Shown: piece by piece, positions 1 to 11,639 of the stretch
Layout of the letters: every line of letters begins with the position of its first letter
Position numbering within the stretch: the first letter of the stretch is position 1
Source: Astropecten irregularis
Lineage: Eukaryota > Echinodermata > Asteroidea > Paxillosida > Astropectinidae
Length of the DNA: 64,000 nt
Assembly: GCA_963971285.1 (NCBI GenBank)
Contig: OZ020258.1
Coordinates: 15,951,390 to 16,015,389 of the forward strand
Direction: 5' to 3'
Notes under the pieces: model-generated
What the model was told of the DNA's origin: nothing
Database searches by the model: none
The model's input: only the letters and a program-made list of their open reading frames with translations
Translations under genes and position numbers: made by a program

Positions 1-26
1 GTATGCTACCAAAGTGTGATATTTAA
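1..26. repeat. Right end of a TTAA-flanked MITE (family A)
   Basis: The first bases match the terminus of family A, whose end reads ACCAAAGTATGATACTACC followed by TTTAAA. The rest of the copy lies outside the window. Its TTAA (23-26) is shared with the next element. Confidence 0.6.
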
Positions 27-409
27 AGGCATTGCATACGTTTGGTAATGACTCTGAAAATGTATGGCAATAAAAACTTACTTGGTGAGAAGTACAGCTG
101 CTTTGTATAGTATAATGCATATTGAGAAACGTTCAATTCGAAGTACCGCGATTATGGTAAAATATGTCACTTTTTATCTCCAAAAATTATTAATCTGAGA
201 AGCGTTATGGCCGTAACGCTTCTCAGCTATTGACTAACTGTTATCTGGCGTGAAATAACCGCTCTAGTTTTTTCGCCAAAATCTCACAAACGCTACCACC
301 TTTTGAATTGAAACTTTCACAGGTTAGTTTTATGGTGTATATATATACAATTATATTGGTTTGAAACAAACAATAGGCTCAAATTACCAAACGTATGCAA
401 TCCCTTTAA
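23..409. mobile_element. TTAA-flanked MITE, third family
   Basis: Near-perfect inverted ends of about 22 bp are visible: GCATTGCATACGTTTGGTAA at the left and its complement at the right, with TTAA at 23-26 and 406-409. No open reading frame is present. It lies just downstream of the stop codon of the minus-strand receptor gene and contains a short internal hairpin (GAGAAGCGTTA / TAACGCTTCTC). Confidence 0.7.
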
Positions 410-485
410 ATTGAAAAATTATATCTGCTTGTTAATGTAGAAGAGAACGAAAAAGAGCAGAGGATAGTTCGTCCAAAATCCTTCA

Positions 486-3400
486 CTATTCATAGATGAT
501 GTTCTCAACCCATCCCGACTCATCATTGTCTACTTCGCTTGTGCAACTGTCTTGCCGATTCCTACTCACACAATCTGCTTCGGTTTGGGGCGGCTGTGCC
601 ATGTCCGATATAGCGCCCCCTTGTGGCTCAGCGTAAACATTCTCCATATCCCTTGCATCAACTGGATTGGCGTACAGGTTTCCTACTGGGTTTTCAGTGC
701 GATTCTGTATGTGTTTTTGGTCGGTTAGTGCAATGGGGTCCATGTTTTCCATATCCGAATAGGTTGGATTTACAGCGGTCGAGATTGTGTCATTGGGCTG
801 TGTGGACGTTGCTTTGTTACCCCCATCATTTCGTCTGCATAAAGTTAAAGAAACAAAATTACTCAAAATCATAGGTTGCAAAATTTTGTTTGTACAAAAA
901 TGATCAGTTTTTTAAATGCTTTATTGTACGAGTGGCTCGACTAATCGATCAGAGTTAGTTTGATGGTACAAAAGACTTTTCCCTCTTGAAATAACCGATT
1001 ATTGCATGTCGACCAAACAAGTTCATGTCTTTGTCCATAAGCAGAGGTCACAAAAAATCATGGTACAAAAAAGGCCTGTTCACACGATGCTAAACAAAAC
1101 TCGCAAGGCTTGCAAGTTTTTCTCATGCTTGGGAAATCTTACGAAAAAGTCATCGTGTGAAAGGACACCAATGCTTGAGAGTGACCAATGTCCCTGGTGA
1201 ATCCTTGAGAAATTTCTCAAGCATGAGAAACGTGCGAGTTTTTTCAATGTTAAAAAGTCTTTAGTCTGATTTTGTAGACCCGACTGTCGGCTTACCACAC
1301 GGACGGTGTTCACACTATCAGAGATACATTAGTTCACTCTTATTAAGACCGATTGTACAGCGTTTTAAAACATCTATGAATTAGTTGGGGAATTCGCACA
1401 CATCAGCGGTGTACCAGATATTACCGCTGATATTGACTGTCAAACTTCTATACTTTATGGTATGATACTTGGAGCTAATGGTGTTCATTTTGTTTTAAAA
1501 TGATTTGGGAAATAGAACTTGACAAGATTGTCACAGTGATACTTCTGAACAGCCGAACACGCTAGTGAATCCAGAGCATAGTAGGCCTACCTTTGCCTCC
1601 ACTTGATGAATATAGCCACAGCAAAAACCAGGGCAGCTACAGCTAGTAACAAGCCAATCACTAAACCTGCAACAGCTCCTAAATGAACACAGAGAGGAAA
1701 TGAACATCAGACAATCAATTCCCTCCCAAATGCTGTCTATATTTTATTTCACTAACCAAAGGAGACTGGATTGCATAATAATTATATTGCCATTAAGGGT
1801 CGAAATAATGTGGCACAGTTGGGATTATGTGTTGAAAGGCTTATGTAAAAAGGGTCTCTGCAATAGGAATATTATGGCTTGACATGTTCCAAAAAGCAAC
1901 AACTGTTTTATGGGGTCTGTGATTTTACACACTTCCTCACACTGTTTCTGGGTTAACAACAGGTTCATGTTTTGGTTTGTATGCTAATTAGAATGTCCAT
2001 ATTCATGAGCAAAACTGTGATGTCATCTGGGTAACAGATCAGGGGGTTAGAGGGTGGGGGTAGGTGAGATTGGTCAGACAATGAGGAGTCAGATAGGCAA
2101 GATCAAAGGTATCCGACTACAAAAGGATGTGGAAGAATCAGGCTGGGAGGTAAAGGAAGTAATTAGAGGATTACAGATTAAAAGGGCAAGCCTAATTTGC
2201 ATATTATCTATGTCCTGACCGAAATCATTAATATTCATGATTAGAGATCAAGACGGAGAAGTGGAGTACAAAAGACAATTTGAAATAACAAGCAAGATAA
2301 TTTAATGCTATCTTTCCGTGTATTTGTTATTGTTTCGGTTTCTCGACCCGTCGACTGTAAATGATCACAATATTGATTACAATCCTGGTCCGTCAGTCAC
2401 ATGAGAATTAATCATGGTCATACGAGGAAGTATAAAGGTGACGATAAAGCACCCAGAAACCAATTTACTTTCATTCTCTAAAATATAATTTAGAACAGAT
2501 ACACCGATTAAGCTGTAAAAAAAAACACACACAAAACAATAAATAAACACTTTTACCTTGACTTAGCGAGGGTGCATCTTTGTTCCCACCTGATGGCGAA
2601 TCAATATATTCCACTGTAAAAAGAAATCACGCAGATCGTTAGCAGGTCATACATTTTCCCTCGTATTCATGAGTTGACATTATAGCAACCCTTTATAACA
2701 GATAAGTGTTCAAACACCTGCACGTATACCGTTCTCTTGTAAAAAAAAGTCCTCTTATTCAAACTGTCGTCCCAATGCTGTACAGTTTAGAGAAAAATAA
2801 TTATCGATTGTTATGGTTTGTTATCAAAAATTCTCAAATTCATGATGAGAGATTGGACATTTTATACAGATGTACATGTACATGTAGATCAATTTTTAAA
2901 TTTGATCTCACTTTTTAATATGTTCATATTATATCATTCCTGCCCTGATTTCTAACCATAGCAAACGTTCCTCTAAAACAGAAATGAAAAAAATAAATCA
3001 ACAAACTAGCACAAAATATTGTACTAGATTTTAGAAGTCACACGGACTCACCTTGAGGCCTACATGAAGGCATAGAATCACTCCAATCTACATCCTCGTC
3101 ACCATTTACTGCAAGTATGCACTGAATCCTGTTTGGACCGTCAACCTCGAAACCAGGGTTACATGTGAAGTCGATGAATGTTCCGAAGTACAGGTCTCGT
3201 TTGTTCGTGGCTTGTACGATTGTGTAGGTGCCATTGGCTGGTTTTCCTGGATCTTTACATGAGCCCCCATTCACTGCAAATAATCATAATTAAATTGTGT
3301 TTTCCAAATTCCATTCCATTATGCGCTTTATACCGACTGAAAAATTCATAATACATGATTTCCAGAAAACTTTCAGCTAATTAAATTTTGCAAGGAAAAT

Positions 3401-6400
3401 TAGTAATTTCAGTTCGTTTATAACTGCTGAAATAAGTATAGTATTCTGTAACTTTTCCTGAGTGGAATTTGTTTGCAATTGTTTAATTCACGCATGAAAG
3501 CTGATTTTGCGGTTTTGGAATATTCTCATAACTTGTTTCTGAGAGGTTTTTCAAAACCGACAATTTCAGGGACGGATCTAGCATTCATCATGAAACGCGG
3601 GGCCCGGGTCGAAAACCAAAACGTGTCATTTTGATGGAAATGATTGTAAAGTCCTAAACTGAGTCGCAATCATGAAGAAGGTAGACTTGAAAATCCTATC
3701 ATGGCTAGTAGGAATTTTGGGCAAGGCCTCCAATTCTTCGTTTACAAGACGGAACATTATTTTGTGGGCAGGCGCGGTTCTACGGGGGGGGGGGAGGGGG
3801 CTTGAGCCCCCAAAACATTTTGTCTAGCCCCCCCCCCCCCCCAATGCAATTGAAAAAAAAATATGGAAAATACTGAATATTTTCAGTTATTAAGCGCCAA
3901 TTACATAAGAAAACGCGTCATGTAGGTTATATGTGCATGCTTTTCTACTGCTAAAAAGACATATCAGAAGTGAGTGTAAGAAGAAGGGTCTAGCCCCCCC
4001 CCCCCCCCCCCCCAACAAAATATTGGGTCTTCTAGCCCCCCCCCCCCAAAAAAAAAAAAAAATAATAAATAAATAAAAATAAAGAATATTGGCTCTAGAA
4101 CCGCGCCTGTCTGTGGGTCTCAACCGGCCCATACCCGCTTAAGATCCGCCACTGAATTTATTAATTGTATTAATCATTAAATCCTATCCCTGAAGGGAAC
4201 TGACAGTAATATTATCTCATAGGCATATGTAAATTATAATCATTTTTAGTAAATCAATGGATGACCGCAATTTATACCAAACTTTGTATTCACCTTTGTA
4301 AATTCCGATGTGCTGATCTCCACCGCATGTTTGGTTTTCATTCCCCTCACACAACATATTACATTGCGTGTCAAACCATTTTCTATTTTTTTTCCTGAAT
4401 ATTTCATAGCCACAGTAACAGAAGCTGCCATTTTCTACTCCAGCGTAATTGTAACGACTGCAATATTTAATGCACTTTTCAACTGAAAGATTGTCAAATG
4501 TTGTGTTTCTCCCAGTAAGTGTTGGTGGCCACTGCTGGTGAACCTTGTAATCCCTGAAGCACCCCACGTATCCTGGGGCTATTAAAGGGAAAAAATAATA
4601 AAAGACAAACCACTTTGTTCATCGAATAATAATCAGAATTTATTGAAGGTATAGGTAATTAACAACGTTGATGTACTTAAAGGTAATATCATACTTTGGT
4701 TTTTATCAAAGAAATACAGATTCATGGGCAAAAATACCAAGACAGATACATGTACAGCAACAGTCATCTGTGAAAATTCCAGTCTCATACGGTGCCCACT
4801 TATGAGAAAACAGTGAAAAACAGCCACAGTATTTTTTACGTCTTTTCTCTTTTATTTGTGATCTTTTTAAAGATCAAAAAGATTTTCGGTCGTTGTTTTA
4901 CTAATTTCTGGATAAATACACTATTTCAGGCGGAAACATTTTAACGGTAGGTTTCTACTAGCATCATCTTCATACCCTGAAAGTTATACATAAATCTGTG
5001 AACATTTCTGTTTTGGTCTCTTACCAAAGTATGATACTACCTTTAAATGTAGTACCATACTTTGGTAGCATACCGAAACAGAAATCTTCACAGATTTACC
5101 TTATTTACATGGTGATGGTAGAAATACCGTTAAAATCTGTTTGCCTGAAATGCTGTATTTATCCAGAAAAGAGTAAAACCAATGACCAAAATCTTTTAAA
5201 GATAAAAAACAAGAGAAAATATTTAAAGGTACAGTATATCTACAGGATTGGTAACATTCCCAACTAGAAATATTCACTGATTAATGTATAACTTTCACGG
5301 TATGAAGATGGTGCTGATAGAAACATATATACCATTAAAATATTTCCGCCTGAAATGGTGTATTCATCCAGGAATTAGTAACACCGAAAACAGTTTTGAT
5401 CTGGGGATAAGATCAAAACCATTTTTTTTGTTTTATAAGATAGATTGAGTCGAGTTTTCGCTATTTTCTTATGACTCAAATGTCCGATTGAGCTCGAATT
5501 TTCACAGATTTATTATTTTATGTAGGCCTACATGCTGGATCAGACAAAGTGTGAGTGCTGTTCTGTGACAGTATTATACCTTTACTAAATACTGTGACCG
5601 TTTTTCACTGTTTTCTCAAAAGGTGGGGGACTGAAATTTTCACAGATGACTGTTACTGTATCTTCCTTGATATTTTTGCCCATGAATCTCTATTTCTTTG
5701 ACAAAACCAAAGTATGATATTTTCTTTAAATCTGTGAATGATTTTACGACAGTAGCCTATGTATATACAAGCCCGCAGACATGGGGGGTATCCTGTAGCT
5801 GGGTCGTACGTTTACATACGCCAAGTTGTACACAAATATTATATACATTTTATATACAAAATGAAATTCTGGGGTGTACACCCCCCTCCTCCTTCATCTA
5901 CGCCCATGTTTTACAATTTATATCCGGTTATACTCGTTTTGATTTTCATCGTCTATCGAGTATATAGTGCGATTGCTATTTTTGTATAGATTAGGCCTTA
6001 CTTCTTTTTTCTTTATTTTTGAATCATATATTGAATTAAATTTAGTTTGAAGAAACAAATTCAATATTCGAATAAAGTATATCACATTTACCCCCCCCCC
6101 CCCAAAAAAAAAAACCCCAAAAACATTGATCTGCGTGATTTTCATTAGTGATTGATTATGACTTTCTCCGAACGTCGAAAATATTTAGGCCTATATGCCG
6201 ATTTACCTGTACATATTGCCCCAGCTGTCCCAGAGTGACATGGCTCAAAGACATATTCACTATCAGTTTCACGTCTGCAGGACGTAAGATTGTACTCCTC
6301 TGTAGTCAAGAGAAATAAAGACATTCAATTTGAAATTGAATTGAATGGGATGGGATGTACTGGGATGGGGTGTGTGGGGTAAGGTGGGATGGAATGGGGC

Positions 6401-8007
6401 GGGTTGCGGGAGGGATGGTATTAATTAGGTATAGGATGTATGCAAGGAATAGAATGGAATGGAGTAAAATGATTGTTATCATACAGTGGAAATAAGCTCA
6501 GTGGTTAAAAAAGCAACACTAACTACAATGCACACATTTCTCTTTAATAAGAACAGATTAAATTTCTATTGAGTCCTTGAAATAATATCAATTCCATAAA
6601 ATACCTAGCTAGAAGGGCCGTTAGGGGGAAACGTTTGGCTATAAATCTAGAAGTTATAGGGGGAAAAATCAATTTCCCCTTGACGTTCAAAGTTCCCTAT
6701 AATAAAAAGAAAATGTCAATTTAATGTTCATTTTTTTAATGATAGAGAGTGCTCCCAATATGAATATTATATCAAGTTCAAGTTCATTGGTTCCGGCGGA
6801 GGATGTTTCAAAATAGGTAATATTAGGCATAATTAATTTAGCTAATATAAGTTGAACTGGTTGAGGTTGATATTCAAAGTGTGAGAGTTACCTCCTGGTG
6901 AGGTGCACTTGAATCCCCCTACTGTCAAGTTGGACTCTGCGCCACCGAAAAAAGAGTGGCTCTTAACGAGAGCAGCTCCACCATAACCAAGCTGCCTGCA
7001 AGTAGGAATAACATCCAAGAAATTCCAGCCGGTGTCACAAACCGAAGCCCACTGGGAGAAGTCTGGGTTCCAGATCTGCACGTCTCCCGCGTTTGGAATG
7101 GTATCTTTTCCACCTACCAGTCGAATTACTAAAGAAAAATGACCAAAAGCAAACGTTAAGGCCAACTTAGGGTGAAATGATTATTGGAAAAGGGAGTTCG
7201 ACCATAATGGCACGCCGCACTTCATGGGGCCTTTACGAAACGGAGACTCCGAGGCTCCAGCTTTGCCATTCAATGCTGAAAATATAGGTTGTGGTTTTTC
7301 ATTGAATCTGAAGCTCTGTTTTCCTTTTTAAACCAGAGAATCTACTTCATAACGGCAGCCAATAGCCTCTATTTCGATGCCTTTAATTTTGGAATGGATT
7401 CACGAAATGGAGCCGGAGGCCGAGCTTTGAGAAAGGCCCTAAGCCTTCTTTTCGTAATTGCCCTTAGTGTTGGTTGGCACTTTAGGACAATACGCATTGT
7501 TTGCTAGAAATATTTCCTCACTCCTGCCTCATTTTATAGCGATGCTTTTATCAAGCATAGTTCAGGTGCAAAGCATGATTTTGTGTCATACGTTGTTTAC
7601 ACATTTATTTTCTTCACAAAGGTGCGGGACCGCGGTTTAAGTATGACTATACAAAAAGGCACGTAAACAAAATGGACTCAGATGTATGTTACTATTAAGC
7701 AGTAGCCAAAAATAGTTTAATTTTAACTATGTTTAAAAAACACGTATATAAAATGGTTGCTTAGAAATGAGGCATTATGGAAACCCACAGGCCGTAAGTG
7801 ATGACCGTATTCCCAATATTAAGCAGCGGTTTAAAACAGTTGTGAGTTTGTAAAGGAAAGTAGAATCATCGAACGGTGAAATAACTGATACAAATTATTT
7901 GTTAGAGACTCTTCCATGTATGACATTAGGCATTGATCCAGTCACTCACCTCTATTTGCATGCGTGGGTACAGTCACAATTACAAGTAATAATACTATAG
8001 TATTCAT
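486..8007 (-). CDS. SRCR-WSC-Sushi single-pass transmembrane receptor
   Basis: This is an eight-exon gene: 8007-7950, 7128-6892, 6299-6207, 4578-4294, 3273-3052, 2613-2557, 1678-1591 and 834-486. All introns are GT-AG and the joined frame is open for 462 residues. Residues 1-18 form a hydrophobic signal peptide (MNTIVLLLVIVTVPTHA). About 21-128 is an SRCR domain with six cysteines, split over two exons. About 133-224 is a WSC domain (starts YVGCFRDY, eight cysteines). About 228-296 is a Sushi/CCP domain (four cysteines, conserved DWSDS before the last). A short Ser/Gly stalk leads to a transmembrane helix at about 319-342, stopped by KWRQRR. The tail (347-462) carries tyrosines in NPTY (369-372), NLYANP, NVYAEP and a terminal IIYE. 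Every extracellular domain begins and ends on phase-1 introns, the arrangement of shuffled modules. SRCR and Sushi proteins act in cell-surface recognition and innate immunity, and WSC is a putative carbohydrate-binding module. The ligand is unknown. The start is set by the signal peptide. Confidence 0.88.
3567..4154. mobile_element. hAT-like MITE (outer), inside receptor intron 4
   Basis: The terminal inverted repeats are CAGGGACGGATCT at the left and the complement of CAGTGGCGGATCT at the right, typical of non-autonomous hAT elements. A second hairpin element is nested inside. No coding capacity is seen. Confidence 0.55.
3769..4109. mobile_element. hAT-like poly(G)/poly(C) hairpin element (inner)
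   Basis: The ends CAGGCGCGGTTCTA and TAGAACCGCGCCTG are exact inverted complements. They are flanked by TTTGTGGG (3761-3768) and TCTGTGGG (4110-4117), a 7-of-8 match to an 8-bp target duplication. The interior contains long G and C runs. It is nested in the preceding element. Confidence 0.65.
4677..5046. mobile_element. TTAA-flanked MITE, family A copy 1
   Basis: The terminal inverted repeat (consensus GGTAGTATCATACTTTGG) is present at both ends, immediately inside TTAA. The interior shares blocks with at least seven other copies in this window, including AAATCTGTGAACATTTCTG near one end and a short GATCTTTTTAAAGATC hairpin. It lies in receptor intron 3. Confidence 0.8.
5043..5729. mobile_element. 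Family A MITE copy 2, interrupted by a family B MITE
   Basis: This copy is in the opposite orientation to copy 1 and shares its TTAA at 5043-5046. The first part runs to 5226 and the rest resumes at 5582. The block between is a family B element. The outer end reads ACCAAAGTATGATAT before TTAA at 5726-5729. Confidence 0.75.
5223..5585. mobile_element. Family B MITE nested in family A
   Basis: It starts TTAAAGGTACAGTA and ends with TACC followed by TTTAC, matching the ends of other family B copies (18001, 42222). It splits the A copy at a position where intact A copies carry TTAAG. Confidence 0.75.
6060..6206. other. Intron sequence, no feature recognised
   Basis: This is receptor intron sequence with a C-run followed by an A-run around 6090-6115. 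Nothing coding is seen. Confidence 0.5.
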
Positions 8008-8632
8008 CTTTCACAACGAAAATGCTTTTATAGTACTGCAGTTGAAGACACACGATTGGAGATATTTTGCATTTGAACACAACAGCAATCATGAACTTGG
8101 AACCTGTACGTTGAATGCCAACAGCTTGTGCAAGGCTCCACGTACTAACATTGATATCAATACACATGCACTACATTGGTTTCCTTTTCACGATCTAACA
8201 TTACATCCTGTTGCTTCAGTGAAGGAAATAAACCTGACCAACAACAGTTGAAGATTCCGGAGTTTCATTATGATATACTATACTGACGTGACCTTCAGGA
8301 AAGATACAATAACATAATGAAGCCTATGTTTTTAAGATCCGGGTGTTGAAAATTTGACATGTCATCAAGTGACATGCATTGTTTGGCCAACAGAAATCAA
8401 TACCTTATTCAATGCAATCTCCAAAAAAGACCAATGGAAGCCATGGTTGAATCGGCATTTCCTTCTTTATTGAGATTTTGATAACTTCTTCAGGAATTGC
8501 ATTGAGTTATCTGAATACACTGATAACAGTGGATCACCAACTAAAAATCAACACCCTAGGATTTTTACGAATATTGTAACGGCACAAGAAAGTTAATCCG
8601 CATAATTATAGTACCCTTATAACAAAGCAACA
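8008..8632. other. Upstream region of the receptor gene
   Basis: This holds the 5' side of the minus-strand receptor. I see no recognisable promoter element or repeat. The true first exon or 5' UTR boundary cannot be placed from sequence alone. Confidence 0.4.
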
Positions 8633-8930
8633 TTAAAGGTAATATCATACTTTGGTTTGTGTCAATGCAGATTCATAGGCAAAAAATATCAAGAAAAAAA
8701 AACATACAGTAACAGTGATCATTCTGTGAAATTTCCAGTCCCATGCGGTGCACACCTTTTAAGAAAACAGTGAAAACCCCCTCTTTTCACAGGTTTTTTG
8801 ATCTTCCGATGATCAAAATTGGTAACTCTTTTTCTGGATAAATACAGCATTTTAGGCAGACACATTTTAGAGGTATGTTACTTTCTACCATCACCATCTT
8901 TATACCTTGTAAGTTAGAGTACATAAGTAC
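8633..8930. mobile_element. Family A MITE copy 3, truncated
   Basis: It begins TTAAAGGTAATATCATAC and carries the family interior, but ends abruptly after the block TATACCTTGTAAGTTA without the second terminus. Confidence 0.7.
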
Positions 8931-9344
8931 ATTGTTACATCTGATGAAGTAGTTGTTACTACGAAAGCTTATGTAGTTTTTCTCATAGTTAGTCTTTAAG
9001 TGCTACCCTTATTTTCTGTATTATTTCGTTAGACTGATACGGCTACCCACAATGTTTTCTTCTGTAAGTTAAAAAATGTGAAGATTTACCTTCACAAACT
9101 TAAGAAGCTTTTCATCAGAATAATTGATGTCTGTTCAAACATTTTGAATGATAAACGATCAGACATTATACGAGATCATTAAGAAGATGGCGTGTAGTTA
9201 TGTGTCAATTCCCGAAGTCATTGGTGGCAATGCCTTTAAATAATGCCAAAATCAAAGGGAAAACATTCTCGCTAGTATGAAAGGATGATGTTCGAATCCT
9301 CACCAGTTGGATCCAACGGTGAATCCAACGGTGGTTCAACTTTA

Positions 9345-9949
9345 TATGGTGGCCCTAAAGGGACATCTCATATCGCAAACGTGTGCGCACAAGTATGCGA
9401 TGTGAAATTTATCGCATACGTGTGCGCACACGTATTTGTTTGCAATGTCGTGAGTTTTATTGCATACCTTTGTCGCATACCTTTGGGGTGATGTCATATT
9501 TTTGCGGGCAATTTGTTAGTGACCTAGGGAGTACGCAAGTGGCCCTGGTCCCATTTTGTATACCCAAGATACTTCAAGGCAGGAGCTTGGGTACCAGGCA
9601 GTTACATTTCAGTGTGGCCAAGGTCATCTAGCCGGCCAGCCACGGCTGAGGGTATGGTGGCCACATGCGTACTCCCTAGGTCACTAACAAATTGCCTGCA
9701 AAAATGACGTCACCCCAAAGGTATGCGACAAATGTATGCAATAAAATTCACGACATTGCAAACAAATTCGCATACGTGTGCGCACATATTCGCGAATTGT
9801 TTCACGACATCGCATACGTGTGCGCACATATTCGCGATAAATTTCACGACATCGCATACGTGTGCGCACATAATCGCGATAAATTTTGCGACATGGCATA
9901 CGTGTGCGCACACGTTTGCGATATGCGATGTCCCTTTAGGGCCACCATA
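9345..9949. mobile_element. Foldback element with CpG-rich subterminal repeats
   Basis: The ends TATGGTGGCCCTAAAGGGAC and its complement are exact. Both arms carry repeats of a roughly 42-bp module centred on the palindrome TGTGCGCACA (right arm four copies, left arm about two). The two arms are complementary over long stretches with a roughly 150-bp unique centre. No ORF in it looks like a protein. Confidence 0.75.
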
Positions 9950-10012
9950 GGTGTATGTGTCATGCAGGAAGAAATTGTTTTCCAAGCTCTGAAAGTAAAG
10001 TTATGTGACCAT

Positions 10013-10803
10013 GGGTGTCGATCCCCGGGGGGGGGGGGGGGGGGGGGGGGGTGGGGGGGAGGGGTATCCCCCTCCCCCCCCCCCCCCCCAAATAATTATT
10101 TGAGGTGGAGGGATATGGCGTGCCATCCCCCAATATTTCGAGGTTGAATGTCATTCAAGTTTATTGTATAGAAATATTACATGATCCTTGTTGTTTGTTT
10201 AGTCTTTGCAGTGAATTCATACCACACATGAAATGTTTCATATACCGATTATCGTTTTTAGATGCTCTAAAATGCGACCAAGGTAACAAAAACTGGCGAC
10301 GCTTTGTTTCCATAGCGGAATCGGTGTCGCTGTAAATTATTTTACAGATTATAATCTGGAAGTGTCCAGTTCAAAGTTAGTGAATTGATTTTCTGAAATT
10401 TCGTTTCTGTTTTATAGAAGTTTTCCCGTATCCCATCGGAAACCGAGAACTGCAGGCTATACCCGGTATTCAATAACCTCATATTATAGGTGTCGATTTA
10501 TTTTCATGATTGGGGGGGGGGGGACTGACAGGTGATTTGGTGTCTTGCGCGAGGGGTGTGAGGGGTGATACCCCTTCCCACACCAGGGACATTTTGGAAA
10601 ACAAAAACAGCCGAAAAGTCGCATTTTTGATCATTTAAAACGAAGCATGTTATTTTTTTTTTTTTTTTTTTTTGGTACTTCAGATATTTTGTCGGTATTA
10701 ATGGCATTCAACCTCGAAATATTGGGGGATAATACATGCCATCCTCCACCCCACCTCAAATATTGGGGGATATATCCCCCCCCCCCCTTGGGATCGACAC
10801 AAT
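10013..10803. mobile_element. Inverted-repeat element with poly(G)/poly(C) termini
   Basis: The left arm (about 10013-10155) runs from GGTGTCGATCCC through a G/C run to CCAATATTTCGAGGTTGAAT. Its complement occupies about 10700-10803, ending GGGATCGACAC. The interior contains further G and T runs. The assembly gap begins 27 bp beyond the right arm. Confidence 0.6.
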
Positions 10804-10829
10804 GTTCAAAAATGGCACCTCTGTTTTTT

Positions 10830-11029
10830 NNNNNNNNNNNNNNNNNNNNNNNNNNNNNNNNNNNNNNNNNNNNNNNNNNNNNNNNNNNNNNNNNNNNNNN
10901 NNNNNNNNNNNNNNNNNNNNNNNNNNNNNNNNNNNNNNNNNNNNNNNNNNNNNNNNNNNNNNNNNNNNNNNNNNNNNNNNNNNNNNNNNNNNNNNNNNNN
11001 NNNNNNNNNNNNNNNNNNNNNNNNNNNNN
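10830..11029. other. Assembly gap (200 N)
   Basis: There are exactly 200 unknown bases, a conventional scaffold-gap length, so the true size is unknown. It falls between G/C-run-rich repeats. Confidence 0.98.
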
Positions 11030-11047
11030 CCCCAACATAATTATGTT

Positions 11048-11520
11048 GGTAACGGTGTACAAGCCGGTCCGATACCTATAAAGGGAATAAAACAACTTTT
11101 TATAAAGAAACTTACCTAAATATACGTTCTTGGTGTCCTCTTCAATAATATTAACAAGGTTAAATTTGTGGAAAGAGGGCAGGGCTTTGATTTTTGAGGG
11201 AAATTATGGGGTAAAAACGGTAATGAACGCACGTAACGGCCGCAGACGCGCAGACGAAAATATGGTCTAGTGTCTGCTCTCATCATGTGGACTCTCAATA
11301 CGTTGGTTGTAGGTACCAGACTAAACTTGACTAGCCAGACCAGACAAAATGGCCGACGGGCTGTTTTGAAGTTTGCAACAAACAGGTTGCACAAAATTCT
11401 TCTATCTGGGGATTGAAGGACTCAGGAACATTTGCTGAAAGTAAAAAGTATCATTTTGGAACAGTAGAAACTATTAAAATTCCCTTAAATAGGTATCGGA
11501 CCGGCTTGTACACCGTTACC
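11048..11520. mobile_element. GGTAACGG-ended MITE, copy 1
   Basis: The inverted ends are GGTAACGGTGTACAAGCCGG and its complement. The interior is the reverse complement of the copy at 57494-58012 over most of its length. The flanks ATTATGTT and CATATGTT agree at 6 of 8 positions, consistent with an old 8-bp target duplication. Confidence 0.75.
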
Positions 11521-11639
11521 CATATGTTGGTTCGACGCTCGGCCGAGTATTGAATATGCATCACGTACTACGTCCGTATCCGTATCCGGATCCGTACCAC
11601 TCGACTCCGAATCCGCACCACTGACATTGCGCGCGCCTG

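Noticed and set aside
8940..9230. Possible additional exon between the receptor and the foldback
   Set aside because: No frame with splice sites joins the receptor, and the signal peptide exon at 8007 already supplies a proper start.
9692..10147. Open frames across the CpG-rich foldback and G run
   Set aside because: They arise from repeated modules and homopolymers, with no domain-like sequence; the opposite strand is equally open.
10631..11119. Open frames spanning the N gap
   Set aside because: They are produced by translating unknown bases and are not evidence of coding.
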